A DNA stretch of 64,000 bases, taken from assembly GCF_009183415.1 (NCBI RefSeq), contig NZ_WEHU01000006.1, positions 62,001-126,000 of the forward strand. The letters run 5' to 3'. This DNA comes from Bacillus sp. B1-b2 (GTDB taxonomy: Bacteria; Bacillota; Bacilli; Bacillales; Cytobacillaceae). Position numbers and translations under genes: made by a program. Positions 8,610 through 17,280 of the stretch are shown piece by piece (within the stretch, counting starts at the first letter, position 1; each line of letters opens with the position of its first letter). The notes below the pieces were generated by a model. It saw only the letters and a program-made list of their open reading frames with translations. It did no database searches and had not been told where the DNA came from.

Positions 8610-9254
8610 TTATTCTTTATACGATCGGTAGAGTTGTGCTGCAAATTGACCTTCTGCTTCAACAGCATCGATAATTGGCACAGCTACTTCTCCTCGAATT
8701 TGTTCTGCAAGACCAATTGTAGAGAAGCCTGTACAAGCAAAAACAATAACTTCTGCTCCTTGGTTTAGGAGTGCTTTAATTGCTTGTAAAGCTTTATCTT
8801 TTCCTTCTGGTTTCAAAAGATCTGTCGTATTCTTTACACCTTCAGGAGATGTATAAGCTATAAACTTACTTCCCAGTATTTCCTTTATCACATTTGGTAC
8901 ACTTGCTGTAATCCCTATAACACCTGCGGGTTTACCTATAGAGAGAGCAGTTAATGCCGCAGCACTTCCTGCCCCTATTACCGGAATAGAAACTGCTGCA
9001 CGTAATTCTTGCATTCCCGGATCTGCCGCACAGCTAATTAGGAGAATTTTTGCTCCTTGTTCTTCCATCTGTCTCCCTAGCTCCACTATCTTAGGTACTG
9101 CCTCTTCTTCTGTTGTATCATTATAAATTCCTAGAGGTTGATTAGGTATACACTGATTATCAGTTGGAAGTCCATAATTCTTAGAAATGATATTTCCATG
9201 TTCGTTCAAAATATCTTGATTTTCAGTGGTGAACACACGAATTACTCCAATCAT
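8610..9254 (-). CDS. Asp/Glu/hydantoin racemase family protein
   Basis: 214-residue enzyme of the two-cysteine racemase superfamily. C75 lies in LLISCAADPGMQ and C174 in VFACTGFSTIGL. These are the two catalytic cysteine motifs of the hydantoin/allantoin racemase branch, and both are intact. First gene of the minus-strand operon, with ribosome site AAGGGG. The promoter region upstream holds a TATAAT box beside a TTCTGAATATT motif that recurs near 12.8 kb. Probable role: interconverting enantiomers of a five-membered ring imide or amino acid derivative; the exact substrate is unknown. Confidence 0.85.
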   Translation of the reverse strand: MIGVIRVFTTENQDILNEHGNIISKNYGLPTDNQCIPNQPLGIYNDTTEEEAVPKIVELGRQMEEQGAKILLISCAADPGMQELRAAVSIPVIGAGSAAALTALSIGKPAGVIGITASVPNVIKEILGSKFIAYTSPEGVKNTTDLLKPEGKDKALQAIKALLNQGAEVIVFACTGFSTIGLAEQIRGEVAVPIIDAVEAEGQFAAQLYRSYKE

Positions 9255-9287
9255 TTTTTACCCCTTCCTCTTCTCCAAAAGAATTAA

Positions 9288-9303
9288 TTTTCTGAATATT
9301 ATA
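9288..9303 (-). promoter_or_regulatory. -10 box and TTCTGAATATT motif in front of the racemase-OPT operon
   Basis: On the minus strand TATAAT overlaps a motif that reads TTCTGAATATTATA on the plus strand. Close copies occur at 12817, 12845 and 12925 near the EIIC-like gene, so it may be an operator. No good -35 box at normal spacing was found, as expected for an activated promoter. Confidence 0.35.
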
Positions 9304-9356
9304 TATACTACCTGTTTAAAAGCTTTGCTTCAATGTATTGAGCAGACAAAATATAA

Positions 9357-9391
9357 AGGAACCTATTGTGCTGTTAGCACAATAGGTTCCT
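9357..9391. terminator. Terminator of the PucR-type regulator gene
   Basis: GGAACCTATTGTGC/GCACAATAGGTTCC is a 14-bp perfect stem with a 5-base loop, just past the regulator's stop codon. On the minus strand it is followed by TTTATATTTT. Confidence 0.8.
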
Positions 9392-9395
9392 TATT

Positions 9396-10910
9396 TCATA
9401 TTCCCTTAAATCGGTGAAAGAAGATACATAGGTAATATAGAAGTTTATCTTGAAAGTCCTCCAAAGAAATATCTGCAATTTCTCTAATACGTTCCATCCT
9501 ATAATTCACGGAATTACGATGAATATATAATAGACTAGCCGTTTCTTTTAAACTTCCATTTGAGCTTAAGTAATAAAATAGGGTTTTTACTAAGTCACTA
9601 CCATTCTCTTTATCATACTGAATTAACTTGCCAATTTTCCTATCGATAATGGCATCTATGCTCATGGAATCTGTATTGTCTAACAGAATCTTGAACATTT
9701 CTACATCTTCATAAAAATAAATACCTAGCTTCTTATTTAAGTTAGAACCTATCTTGATAGCATTTCTAGCTTCTAAATAACTCAAATGAATCTCCCATAG
9801 GAGGGCTCTTCCTCCAACACCGATAAAAGTTTCAGGAAACCTGTCCTTTATTGGCCTAAAGGCTTCTAAGATCCACTCCTTTACTACCAATTGTTGAGAA
9901 GGTACAGAGGATAGACCAATTAACCGGTTTCCTTGTTTTTTAAGAACTATCTTACTGTTATTTAGAGATTGAATTTTTTCAAGAATCTTGTTTGCTACTA
10001 AAAAAAGAGGAGAATCTTCTTCTATTATTTCTTTGCTTTCTATCACTATTATTCCCCAAAAATCATCTGGATTTAACCCCAATTGCTTTCCTTTACTTAC
10101 TACTTCTTCTTGTGGAAGAAAAATACCAGAAAGTAGTTCTTCCATGAAATCTCCTCTGAGGTTATTCTTTGTATCTACCGCTGTCTTTCTTCTCATAAAT
10201 TCTAAAGCAAATACAAGACGAGCTTGTTCTATACAAACTTTATCCATTTCATCTAAATAATCTTTAGCTATCAAAAACTTCCCTACTTTTTCTTTATCTA
10301 CTGTTATTTCCCAGCTTCTCACATTAGTGCATAATTCTATTTCTGTATTTCTAGGAGAACAGACAACTTCATTCCCATCCGTATCTAATACAATAATCGG
10401 AGCTTCCATCATACTAGATACATTGTCCGCAACTGTTTGTATACCGCTATTTTCAAGCACCAAGGTAGTGAGTTTTTTATAAATTCCCTCTGATCTCTTA
10501 AGCATGGTTGCTTGTTTATTAATTATCTGCTCCATTACTGCGTTTGTAATATCAATATATGGAACATCTTTAGGGAGCTGTATAATCGGAAAATGATAGT
10601 TGTTGCTAAATTTTATTGTTTCTTCTGGCATTTCATGCAAATAACGTTCAGGCTTTATTGCAAGTGCTGCAGCATTAGCTTTTTCTAGATTTTGAACAAG
10701 CTTTGTAAGTAATGATAGGTCATGCCTAATTGAGTATGCAGTGGTTAAAAGTAATTCTCCTTCTCTAAGCCAACCATCAATATCGGGAACCTCCATGATA
10801 TCGACAAATTGAATGGTTCGATTCAAACCTTCTTTTCCACTTATTACTTTTGCTTCCTTTAGAACAGGAAGTTTTAATAAGTCGTTTACTGAAATTCCAG
10901 AATGCTTCAT
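9396..10910 (-). CDS. PucR family transcriptional regulator
   Basis: 504 residues counted from the ATG at 10910. I prefer that start because AGGTG lies seven bases before it, and a longer reading frame upstream lacks a ribosome site. The N-terminal PucR domain (residues about 1-120) includes VNDLLKLPVLKEAKVISGKEGL and REGELLLTTAYSIR. A central GGDEF-like region of the CdaR type follows. The C-terminal helix-turn-helix (residues about 440-500) has LKETASLLYIHRNSVNYRMERI, the PucR signature. Members usually activate purine, amino acid or hydantoin catabolism genes. Lying directly upstream in the same direction, it is the likely regulator of the seven-gene operon, although a strong terminator separates them. 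Confidence 0.85.
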   Translation of the reverse strand: MKHSGISVNDLLKLPVLKEAKVISGKEGLNRTIQFVDIMEVPDIDGWLREGELLLTTAYSIRHDLSLLTKLVQNLEKANAAALAIKPERYLHEMPEETIKFSNNYHFPIIQLPKDVPYIDITNAVMEQIINKQATMLKRSEGIYKKLTTLVLENSGIQTVADNVSSMMEAPIIVLDTDGNEVVCSPRNTEIELCTNVRSWEITVDKEKVGKFLIAKDYLDEMDKVCIEQARLVFALEFMRRKTAVDTKNNLRGDFMEELLSGIFLPQEEVVSKGKQLGLNPDDFWGIIVIESKEIIEEDSPLFLVANKILEKIQSLNNSKIVLKKQGNRLIGLSSVPSQQLVVKEWILEAFRPIKDRFPETFIGVGGRALLWEIHLSYLEARNAIKIGSNLNKKLGIYFYEDVEMFKILLDNTDSMSIDAIIDRKIGKLIQYDKENGSDLVKTLFYYLSSNGSLKETASLLYIHRNSVNYRMERIREIADISLEDFQDKLLYYLCIFFHRFKGI

Positions 10911-11470
10911 CTCTTTACACCTACTTTTTTTGAATGCTATTATCATAGCGATTATTGCTATTTTTTTATGCTATATTTTTACGTTCTTAGCAATATAGCA
11001 GTGGGAGCATGACAAAACAAATATATTGTTATATATATACTTAAAGAAAGAACGAACAACCATATATTAATAACTACCTATTACATAACTTCCACCCGTG
11101 AGAAAACAAGTGGTTTACTCTGCATCTGCCCCTTTTTTATAGGTGAAGAGTAAGGTAAATAAGCAGAGAATTTCCGTGTATTTCGTTTCTACATAAAAAA
11201 ATAGCTTCAATAAGCGAAAAAATTCCGACTATCTTCTTAAAATAGATGAAATAAGCGGATTTCATTGTACTTAACCGGAAATCATTCCCTTATTCCCCTA
11301 AAACCAATCGTCTATTTGGATTTAACCGGAAATTCTCCGTCTATTTTGCTGTTTATTGAAAGCTTAAAAGTTAAAATTACTTTTTGCACCATAGGGAAGT
11401 TTTTTACTAACTCACTATAGCGTTTTTAGGTTCCTAGAGGTACAGACCAGGGTCTACTTTTCTAAAATAA
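10911..11470. other. 560-bp intergenic region with degenerate repeat copies
   Basis: No coding sequence is supported. The part at 11193-11360 is related to the dispersed repeat at 41.2 and 46.8 kb. The remainder shows nothing I can assign. Confidence 0.6.
11193..11360. repeat. Degenerate member of the ATAAGCGG...TTCCG dispersed repeat family
   Basis: Contains AATAAGCG followed by AAATTCCGACTAT, then AACCGGAAAT and AAATTCTCCGTCTATTT. These are the same short blocks, in the same order, as the long repeats at 41213 and 46797, but the spacing is different. Confidence 0.55.
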
Positions 11471-11496
11471 AAGCTTCCAATAAACTTGGAAGCTTC
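11471..11496 (-). terminator. Terminator of the EIIC-like gene
   Basis: GAAGCTTCCAA/TTGGAAGCTT stem with a short loop, followed on the minus strand by TTATTTTAG, 24 bp past the stop codon. Confidence 0.8.
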
Positions 11497-11519
11497 ATAA
11501 CTAGTATCCTATTCAGTAA

Positions 11520-12539
11520 TTATTGTACCTTCATCGCAAGATCGCCAGTTTTTGCCCAACCGATTCTTAAGATCATATAATATAAAGGCAGAGTAATCAC
11601 AATAGGAACTACTACTCCCATTGTTAAATAGACGAAGAATCCACTTGCACCTTGTGTTGCCAAAATACTGATTGGTGCGATTAGAGAATTTAAGCCTAAA
11701 CCAGCCAATTCATAAGTTGCTGTAAATCCAAATCCTAGTGTTGCAATTGGAGCGCAGATGACTGCTGCTACAAAAGGTGGAATAATTAACAACGGATTTT
11801 TTACTAAGTTAGGGAACTGTACTTTTGGTGTGATAATTGATTGAGCAAGGAAGCCACCTAAATCATTTTGGCGAATGGACATTGCTGTAAATCCTACAAA
11901 CTGAACAGTACATCCAATTAAAGCGGCTGCACTTGATACTGGGTCCATCTGCAAGGCGATGGCTAATGCTGCTGATGAAGCTGGCGTCATTAACAAGATA
12001 CTCCAAACAAGTGAGATAACCATTGGTGCAATTAATGGAGATCCTTGAACAGATGAGGTAATTTGTGCACTAATCCACTCTAATAACGGTGTAGTAACTG
12101 CTGCTAATCCAAGACCTGCAAGTCCACCTACTAAAATAGCTGCTGCGGGAATGGCAACCATATCTAAGATTGTCTTTCCATTCACTTTCATACCAACATA
12201 AGTAGCAACAACTGCCGCTAAAACCGCACTAATCGGCTGTCCTGTAACCAATACCATACCTGCATCTGTTGCATGAAGAGCATTTCCACCGATTGTACTA
12301 CAAACCATAGCACTAAAGATTACTAATGTGTTACCTCCTAGCTGATAAGCAATTCCTGCTCCAAAAGCTGGTGCAAGTAATACTTTAGCAACAGAACCAA
12401 TTTGGATTAGAATGTCCCAGCCAAATGCTTTTCCGATTGATTCTAATAATAGTCCCATTCCTAAGGTAACTAATACCGCATTCGACATGCCAGTAGATGC
12501 TTTATACATTTGTTCAATAAGAAAATCTTTTTTCTTCAT
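11520..12539 (-). CDS. PTS EIIC-like membrane protein (PTS_EIIC_2 family)
   Basis: 339-residue membrane protein with about ten hydrophobic segments. It resembles the PF13303 PTS_EIIC_2 family: TGMSNAVLVTLGMGLLLESIGKAFGW near the start, GNTLVIFSAMVCSTIGGNALHATDAGM near residue 70, and MTPASSAALAIALQMDPVSSAAALIGC near 190. There is no EIIA or EIIB domain, and none lies next to it, so a sugar-PTS role is doubtful and the true substrate is unknown. It has ribosome site GAGGAG. Its most notable feature is the upstream leader with a 17-codon peptide, switching hairpins and a terminator ending about 40 bp before the start codon. Confidence 0.7.
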   Translation of the reverse strand: MKKKDFLIEQMYKASTGMSNAVLVTLGMGLLLESIGKAFGWDILIQIGSVAKVLLAPAFGAGIAYQLGGNTLVIFSAMVCSTIGGNALHATDAGMVLVTGQPISAVLAAVVATYVGMKVNGKTILDMVAIPAAAILVGGLAGLGLAAVTTPLLEWISAQITSSVQGSPLIAPMVISLVWSILLMTPASSAALAIALQMDPVSSAAALIGCTVQFVGFTAMSIRQNDLGGFLAQSIITPKVQFPNLVKNPLLIIPPFVAAVICAPIATLGFGFTATYELAGLGLNSLIAPISILATQGASGFFVYLTMGVVVPIVITLPLYYMILRIGWAKTGDLAMKVQ

Positions 12540-12580
12540 CCTTCTCTACTCCTCTATTATGAAAGTATAATTACTCCAAT

Positions 12581-12609
12581 AAAAAAGCCTGTCCAACTAT
12601 TGGATAGGC
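12581..12609 (-). terminator. Leader terminator upstream of the EIIC-like gene
   Basis: GCCTATCCA/TGGACAGGC stem (nine pairs, one G-U) followed by TTTTTTATT on the minus strand. It lies between the promoter and the start codon of the gene, so it must be bypassed for expression. Confidence 0.85.
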
Positions 12610-12675
12610 ACGATGTAAACAAATTAATTGTTTAGTGCCCTTGTTTTTACCGAACAAAAACTGGACTAAACAATT
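12607..12675 (-). promoter_or_regulatory. Mutually exclusive hairpins of a transcription attenuator
   Basis: The minus-strand RNA contains AATTGTTTAGT (12675-12665), which pairs perfectly with ACTAAACAATT (12636-12626). The second arm can instead pair downstream: GGCAC (12639-12635) with GTGCC (12611-12607), and TAAACAA (12634-12628) with TTGTTTA (12622-12616), with a 4-base bulge. The second structure uses bases at the foot of the terminator stem, so it can act as antiterminator and the first as anti-antiterminator. Read by eye; no folding energy was calculated. Confidence 0.6.
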
Positions 12676-12709
12676 TCCCGATTAACACTTAAAAGGGGAT
12701 TATTTAATC

Positions 12710-12763
12710 CTAAGAGCATAATATGAGTCTAATTATAGGCAGTAATTCTCTTCTCGTTTTCAT
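12710..12763 (-). CDS. Putative 17-residue leader peptide of the attenuator
   Basis: ATG at 12763 follows an excellent AAAGGAGG ribosome site at nine bases. The short frame reads MKTRRELLPIIRLILCS and then stops. It is rich in Leu, Ile and Arg codons. It lies between a clear promoter and the switching hairpins, the usual place of a leader peptide. The stop codon is 34 bases before the first hairpin arm, further than in classical amino acid attenuators. A hairpin GGATTAAATAATCC begins at the stop codon. Neither function nor signal is known. Confidence 0.55.
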   Translation of the reverse strand: MKTRRELLPIIRLILCS

Positions 12764-12805
12764 AAATATGCTCCTCCTTTTTTCATGTTTCTTTATTGTG
12801 TAGCT

Positions 12806-12835
12806 ATAATATCACCAATATTCAGAATATGTAAA
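12806..12835 (-). promoter_or_regulatory. Promoter of the EIIC-like leader with a palindrome in the spacer
   Basis: TTTACA (12835-12830), 18-bp spacer and TATTAT (12811-12806) on the minus strand. The palindrome AATATTCAGAATAT (12817-12830) fills the spacer, a typical repressor position. Confidence 0.6.
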
Positions 12836-13002
12836 TAACTATTTGAATTCTGAAAACAATAAAACGTTATCATAAAATAACAATTTGTTAAGTTTATTCA
12901 TCTTCTTTTGATTAATTGGTTTATAATTCTGAATATTATTTACTATTTGAAGGACATTGTAAAAAATCTATTAAAATATGGAGTTTTTGTAAGAAAATTT
13001 AA

Positions 13003-13029
13003 CAAAAAAAAGAGTGGTTTCCCACTCTT
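13003..13029 (-). terminator. Terminator of the MFS gene, overlapping its stop codon
   Basis: AAGAGTGG/CCACTCTT stem with a GAAA-type loop and a run of T residues on the minus strand. The stem begins at the stop codon itself. Confidence 0.85.
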
Positions 13030-14228
13030 CACACAATTTCCATATTTTTCGTTTCTTTTCCAAAGAAAAACACCACTGCTGCACCAATTAAAACTGCTAT
13101 ACAGAATATCGTAAAGATTGTTGAAAGAGGTACATTTTGAGCTGTTAAATAAGGAACAAATAAAGGCCCTAACACCCCACCGATTCTTCCAATGGCTGCC
13201 GCCATCCCAGCACCTGTTCCACGAACCTCTGTTGTGTATTGTTCCGGTGTATAGGCGTAAAGAGCTCCCCATGCGCCTAAATTAAAGAATGATAGAAGAA
13301 TACCTGAAGTAAGTAGCATTGCTGTACTGTCTGAAAGCCCAAACATAAGTGCACTTCCTGCTGTTCCAACTAAAAAGACAACTAGTACAAACTTTCTCCC
13401 CACTTTTTCTATTAAATAAGCAGCTACTCCATACCCCGGTAATTGTGCTAATGTCATAATAAGAACATATTCGAAGCTCTTAATCATACTATGCCCCTCT
13501 GCCACCATTACACTTGGTAACCATAAAAACATTCCATAATAAGAAAACACGACACAGAACCAAAGAATCCATAATGTTATGGTTTGTTTTCTGTTATTCT
13601 TAGACCATAACCTTTGCATACTTTCCTTAATAGATAGCTTTTTTTCCTTTTCTACACTTAAGTACTTTGGAGAATCTGGTAAATTCCATCGTAAGTATAT
13701 AGCATAAAAAGCTGGAATCACACTAATTAGTAAGGCGGCCTGCCACCCATAATCAGGGATAACGAAATAGGAGATAATAGCAGCTAATAGCCATCCAAAA
13801 GCCCAAAAGCTTTCAAGTAATACAACTACTCTTCCTCGTTTTTCCTTAGGAACACTTTCTGAAACAAGTGTTGAAGCTACTGGCAATTCTCCTCCTAATC
13901 CCATTCCAATAAAGAAACGTAAAAGAAGAAAGATCGCTAAGGAAGAAGTAAATGCTGATAACCCACTACCAATGGAGAATAATAATATGGTAATCATAAA
14001 GACATTTTTTCTACCTATTCTATCTGCCATAATTCCAAAAATAAGAGCACCAACTGCCATACCAATAGAGTTTATACTTCCAATCCATCCCATTTCTTTT
14101 CCGCTTAGATTCCAATCCACTTGAAGTGCTGTAATAATGAAAGATAGCATACCAACATCCATTGCATCAAACATCCAACCTAGTCCTGCAATTCCAAGAA
14201 GTTTTCTTTGCGATACTTCTTTTTTCAT
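13029..14228 (-). CDS. MFS transporter, NiaP/YceI-like
   Basis: 399-residue major facilitator with 12 hydrophobic segments. The N-terminal signature GLGWMFDAMDVGMLSFII and the loop 2-3 motif GIMADRIGRKNVF are those of the NiaP (B. subtilis YceI) group within the metabolite/H+ symporters. GMGLGGELPVASTLVSESVPKEKRGR at the end of the first half is also typical. NiaP members import nicotinate or related aromatic acids. Nothing nearby confirms the substrate, so niacin is a family-based suggestion. It is probably a single-gene unit, since a strong terminator separates it from the EIIC-like gene. Confidence 0.75.
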   Translation of the reverse strand: MKKEVSQRKLLGIAGLGWMFDAMDVGMLSFIITALQVDWNLSGKEMGWIGSINSIGMAVGALIFGIMADRIGRKNVFMITILLFSIGSGLSAFTSSLAIFLLLRFFIGMGLGGELPVASTLVSESVPKEKRGRVVVLLESFWAFGWLLAAIISYFVIPDYGWQAALLISVIPAFYAIYLRWNLPDSPKYLSVEKEKKLSIKESMQRLWSKNNRKQTITLWILWFCVVFSYYGMFLWLPSVMVAEGHSMIKSFEYVLIMTLAQLPGYGVAAYLIEKVGRKFVLVVFLVGTAGSALMFGLSDSTAMLLTSGILLSFFNLGAWGALYAYTPEQYTTEVRGTGAGMAAAIGRIGGVLGPLFVPYLTAQNVPLSTIFTIFCIAVLIGAAVVFFFGKETKNMEIV

Positions 14229-14612
14229 AATTTCCTCCTACATTTTTCTTTTATTATTTCCTTCAAACTAATACTTATGAAAACTATCTATTATCTTACC
14301 ACCTGTCATGACACTTGTCATTACCTATTTACATTAAAATGATGGAATATAACGTTTTAAAGTTGTTAGGTAATCCAGAACTTACTGAGTAAAGGAGAAC
14401 AACGCGTAAAAAGATAGGACTAGCACTAATATCCCTCTCAAACTGAGAGAATTCCCTAGCAATTTTCCAATAATTATGGGCAACCAAACATTCTATGCAA
14501 ATCCATGAAAAAAATTCTTAATAAATGTGCTCTAAACCCCTTTACTTTCCAATAAATAAGCATAAAATGTTTCTTATGTTTGTTATTTTTACAGTAAAGG
14601 AGAAATAGAGCT
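14229..14612. other. 384-bp divergent intergenic region
   Basis: Separates the divergent MFS and MATE genes, so both promoters must lie here. I saw no convincing operator, riboswitch or small gene. Confidence 0.5.
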
Positions 14613-15977
14613 TTGAACGTTTCTAATAATAGAATTCAAAATCAAACACTCTTTCATATATCTTGGCCACTGTTCATTGAATTAGCCCTACATATGGGGA
14701 TGGGAGTCACTGCTACACTGATGCTAAGTCACTATTCAGATGGAGCAGCTGCTGGAGTAGGAGTAGCTAACCAATTGCTAGGTATTTTCATTCTAGTATT
14801 TAATGTTACATCCATTGCTGCCATGATTCTTATTAGTCAAAGAATGGGTGCAAATAATTTTAGTGAGGCACGAAGGTTTTCTCGTTCTGCAGTGGGATTG
14901 AACTTCTGGTTCGGTATTGCAGTCGCTATCCTCGTTCTTCTCTTCGGTGAACCTTTATTACGTTTATTTGATATTCGCGGTGAAGTATTAGAATATGGTT
15001 TAATATTCGTTCGTATTTGCGGCGCTTCCCTCTTCTTAGAATCTCTCTCTCTTGCCTTAGGTGCTATTTTACGAAGTCACGGTTTTACAAAGGAATCTAT
15101 GATTGTTAGTGTTCTTATGAATGTCATCAGTGTGGTAGGTTATGCACTAAGTATTCTTGGTATGTTTGGTTTACCTGTAACTGGGGTTGTAGGTGTTTCA
15201 TGGACAATAGTTATTGCTAGAACATTTGCGGTCCTTGTTCTGCTTTACTTAATTTATAAAAGGATTGCCTTAACTTTTACAGTGAAAGACTTCATTAAAG
15301 TAGATAAACAGGATGTTAAAGAAATGCTGTATATTGGTATCCCTTCTGCTGGAGAAAACTTATCTTATCAATTTTCTCAATTAATCATCACTGCTATAGT
15401 GGCTTCTTTAGGAGATGCTTCGTTATCAGCAAGGGTATATATTACTAATATATCTATGATTTGCTATCTTTTTACGTTAGCTATTGCAGAAGGAACACAA
15501 ATACTAGTTGCACGGTATATTGGTGCCAAACAGTTCAACCTTGCTTTAAAGCGTGGAATTAAAACACTTAAGATTGCAATGATTGCATCCCTTGTTGCAG
15601 CTTTAATCATGGCTGCTATAGGATCACCAATCTTAGAATTATTTACAGAGAACTATGAAATTATTGCAATTGGTCTACCTATTCTTTGGGCAGTAGTATT
15701 TACAGAACCAGGAAGGGCTATGAATATTGTTTTAATGAGTTCCCTAAAATCCTCTGGAGATGTTCGATTTCCTGTTATAATCGGCATTATTTCCATGTGG
15801 GGAATAGCAGTAACTTTAAGTTATGCTCTTGGAATTACTTTAGGTCTGGGCTTACTCGGAGTTTGGCTTGCTCAAGGAATCGATGAATGGTTCAGAGGTA
15901 TATTTGCTTATAGACGCTGGAAATCTCGACCTTGGGAAAGGGTTAAGGTAAAGGATGCCATTAAGGGGCATGCATAA
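14613..15977 (+). CDS. MATE family efflux transporter
   Basis: 454-residue membrane protein with 12 hydrophobic segments in two homologous halves, as in MATE Na+ or H+/drug antiporters. The first half starts ISWPLFIELALHMGMGVTATLMLSHYSDGAAAGVGVANQL and the second has the matching IGIPSAGENLSYQFSQLIITAIVASLGDASLSARVY. A TTG start is used, ten bases after AAAGGAG; no ATG is available nearby. It is a single gene with its own terminator. It probably exports toxic organic compounds; the actual substrate cannot be predicted. Confidence 0.85.
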   Translation: MNVSNNRIQNQTLFHISWPLFIELALHMGMGVTATLMLSHYSDGAAAGVGVANQLLGIFILVFNVTSIAAMILISQRMGANNFSEARRFSRSAVGLNFWFGIAVAILVLLFGEPLLRLFDIRGEVLEYGLIFVRICGASLFLESLSLALGAILRSHGFTKESMIVSVLMNVISVVGYALSILGMFGLPVTGVVGVSWTIVIARTFAVLVLLYLIYKRIALTFTVKDFIKVDKQDVKEMLYIGIPSAGENLSYQFSQLIITAIVASLGDASLSARVYITNISMICYLFTLAIAEGTQILVARYIGAKQFNLALKRGIKTLKIAMIASLVAALIMAAIGSPILELFTENYEIIAIGLPILWAVVFTEPGRAMNIVLMSSLKSSGDVRFPVIIGIISMWGIAVTLSYALGITLGLGLLGVWLAQGIDEWFRGIFAYRRWKSRPWERVKVKDAIKGHA

Positions 15978-15989
15978 TAAAATCTGATG

Positions 15990-16032
15990 AAAGAAGAGGA
16001 AAGGCTGTTGATATAGCCTCTCCTCTTCTTTA
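15990..16032 (+). terminator. Terminator of the MATE gene
   Basis: A long stem, AAAGAAGAGGAAAGGCT pairing imperfectly with AGCCTCTCCTCTTCTTT, lies just past the stop codon. The tail is T-rich. Confidence 0.7.
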
Positions 16033-16148
16033 TTTATACTATTTCCTATTTCAATTGCAATAATTCTAGTATTCCCTTCATGCTGCTTCTGCTAGGTTTT
16101 TATTTATGAGGAAGGCTTGTTTAAGTTTTTGCAGCCCTTAACCTATGA

Positions 16149-17108
16149 TTATAATTCTTCAAGCACAGATGATTCTCTGATAATTAATTTTGGTTCAAAT
16201 ATATGCTTACCCTGCTTCTTATTGCTTTCATCCACTTTTTTTAATAGCACTCTAGCACAAGCTTCTCCCATTTCCATTACTGGCTGTCTAATGGTTGTAA
16301 TCTTTGGGGAAGATATTCGATCAAGGAATACACCATCAAACCCTGTCACCACAAAGTCTTCTGGAACCTTTTTACCTAATTGTTGAATAGCACGAATAAC
16401 GCCCATAGCAATTCGATCAGAAGCACAAACAAAGCCAAATCTTCCATCTTCGCTTTTCAAGAATTCTAAAACTTTTTTCTCTGCTTCTCTTGAACTATTT
16501 TTGGTTTTAATAGCCTTTCCCTCTAAACGCTCTTCTGTCATAGCTTCTAAATATCCAATTTCTCTAAGTTTCTCAAAGGGCTCTTCTTCATCTATTCCAA
16601 TAAATATAAGTTGTTTATACCCGATGTCTAGCAAATGTCGTGTGGATAAATAAGTACCCTTTTTATTGTCTACATCTACAAAATCATAGCCATGAATATT
16701 TTCTCCAAATAAAACAACTGGAATGTCAATTTGATCGATAAAAGCATAATCCTTCTCACGCATTCCGGTTACAATGATTCCATCACACTTACCAATATTA
16801 AGTGATGTTCGCGTTACTAATTGTAAGGAATAATGATTCTTGTCCAACTCGCGACTTATTCCTGTAAGTAAATTCATATAATAAGGCTCTACTGTATCCA
16901 TTTCTTCAAGGATAAGTAGCTTTATTACTTGTGTACGATTATTAACAAGAGCCCTAGCTGCATAATTTGGTACATAGTTTAATTCTTTCATCGCTTTATA
17001 AACTAACTGTTTCAATTCATCTGTTACTTGTTCAGGATGATTAATCACTCTAGATACCGTCATTTTCGAGACATTAGCTTTCTTCGCTACATCTGTAAGT
17101 GTTGCCAA
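16149..17108 (-). CDS. malR: LacI family repressor, probable maltose regulator MalR
   Basis: 319 residues. The N-terminal helix-turn-helix is TLTDVAKKANVSKMTVSRVINHPEQVTDE and the hinge helix region is NYAARALVNNRT. A periplasmic-binding-protein-like effector domain follows, with the ASDRIAMGVIRAIQQLGKKVPEDFVVTGFDG signature near residue 225. It is divergent from the GH13 gene, with LacI-type sites between them and again in the malE-malF region. That pattern matches MalR (YvdE) of Bacillus. Expected role: repression of maltodextrin genes unless maltose or a derivative is present. Symbol from context. Confidence 0.8.
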   Translation of the reverse strand: MATLTDVAKKANVSKMTVSRVINHPEQVTDELKQLVYKAMKELNYVPNYAARALVNNRTQVIKLLILEEMDTVEPYYMNLLTGISRELDKNHYSLQLVTRTSLNIGKCDGIIVTGMREKDYAFIDQIDIPVVLFGENIHGYDFVDVDNKKGTYLSTRHLLDIGYKQLIFIGIDEEEPFEKLREIGYLEAMTEERLEGKAIKTKNSSREAEKKVLEFLKSEDGRFGFVCASDRIAMGVIRAIQQLGKKVPEDFVVTGFDGVFLDRISSPKITTIRQPVMEMGEACARVLLKKVDESNKKQGKHIFEPKLIIRESSVLEEL

Positions 17109-17280
17109 AAAAGATTCCCCCAGTTTTCAAACTTTCTCTTCCTCTAACATAAGGATTTATTAACTTAATAATAGCATATATTCCCACATGTAAAATATCC
17201 TAACTAATAGGCTGAAGTTGTAACAATAAAATTCCTTAAATTGCTTGCTTAATAGGTGAAATAAGCTGATAATATAGTTA

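Noticed and set aside
12943-13272. 109-residue frame antisense to the end of the MFS gene
   Set aside because: It lies in another frame over the MFS coding region, is rich in Cys, Trp and Ser as expected of a shadow frame, and has no ribosome site.
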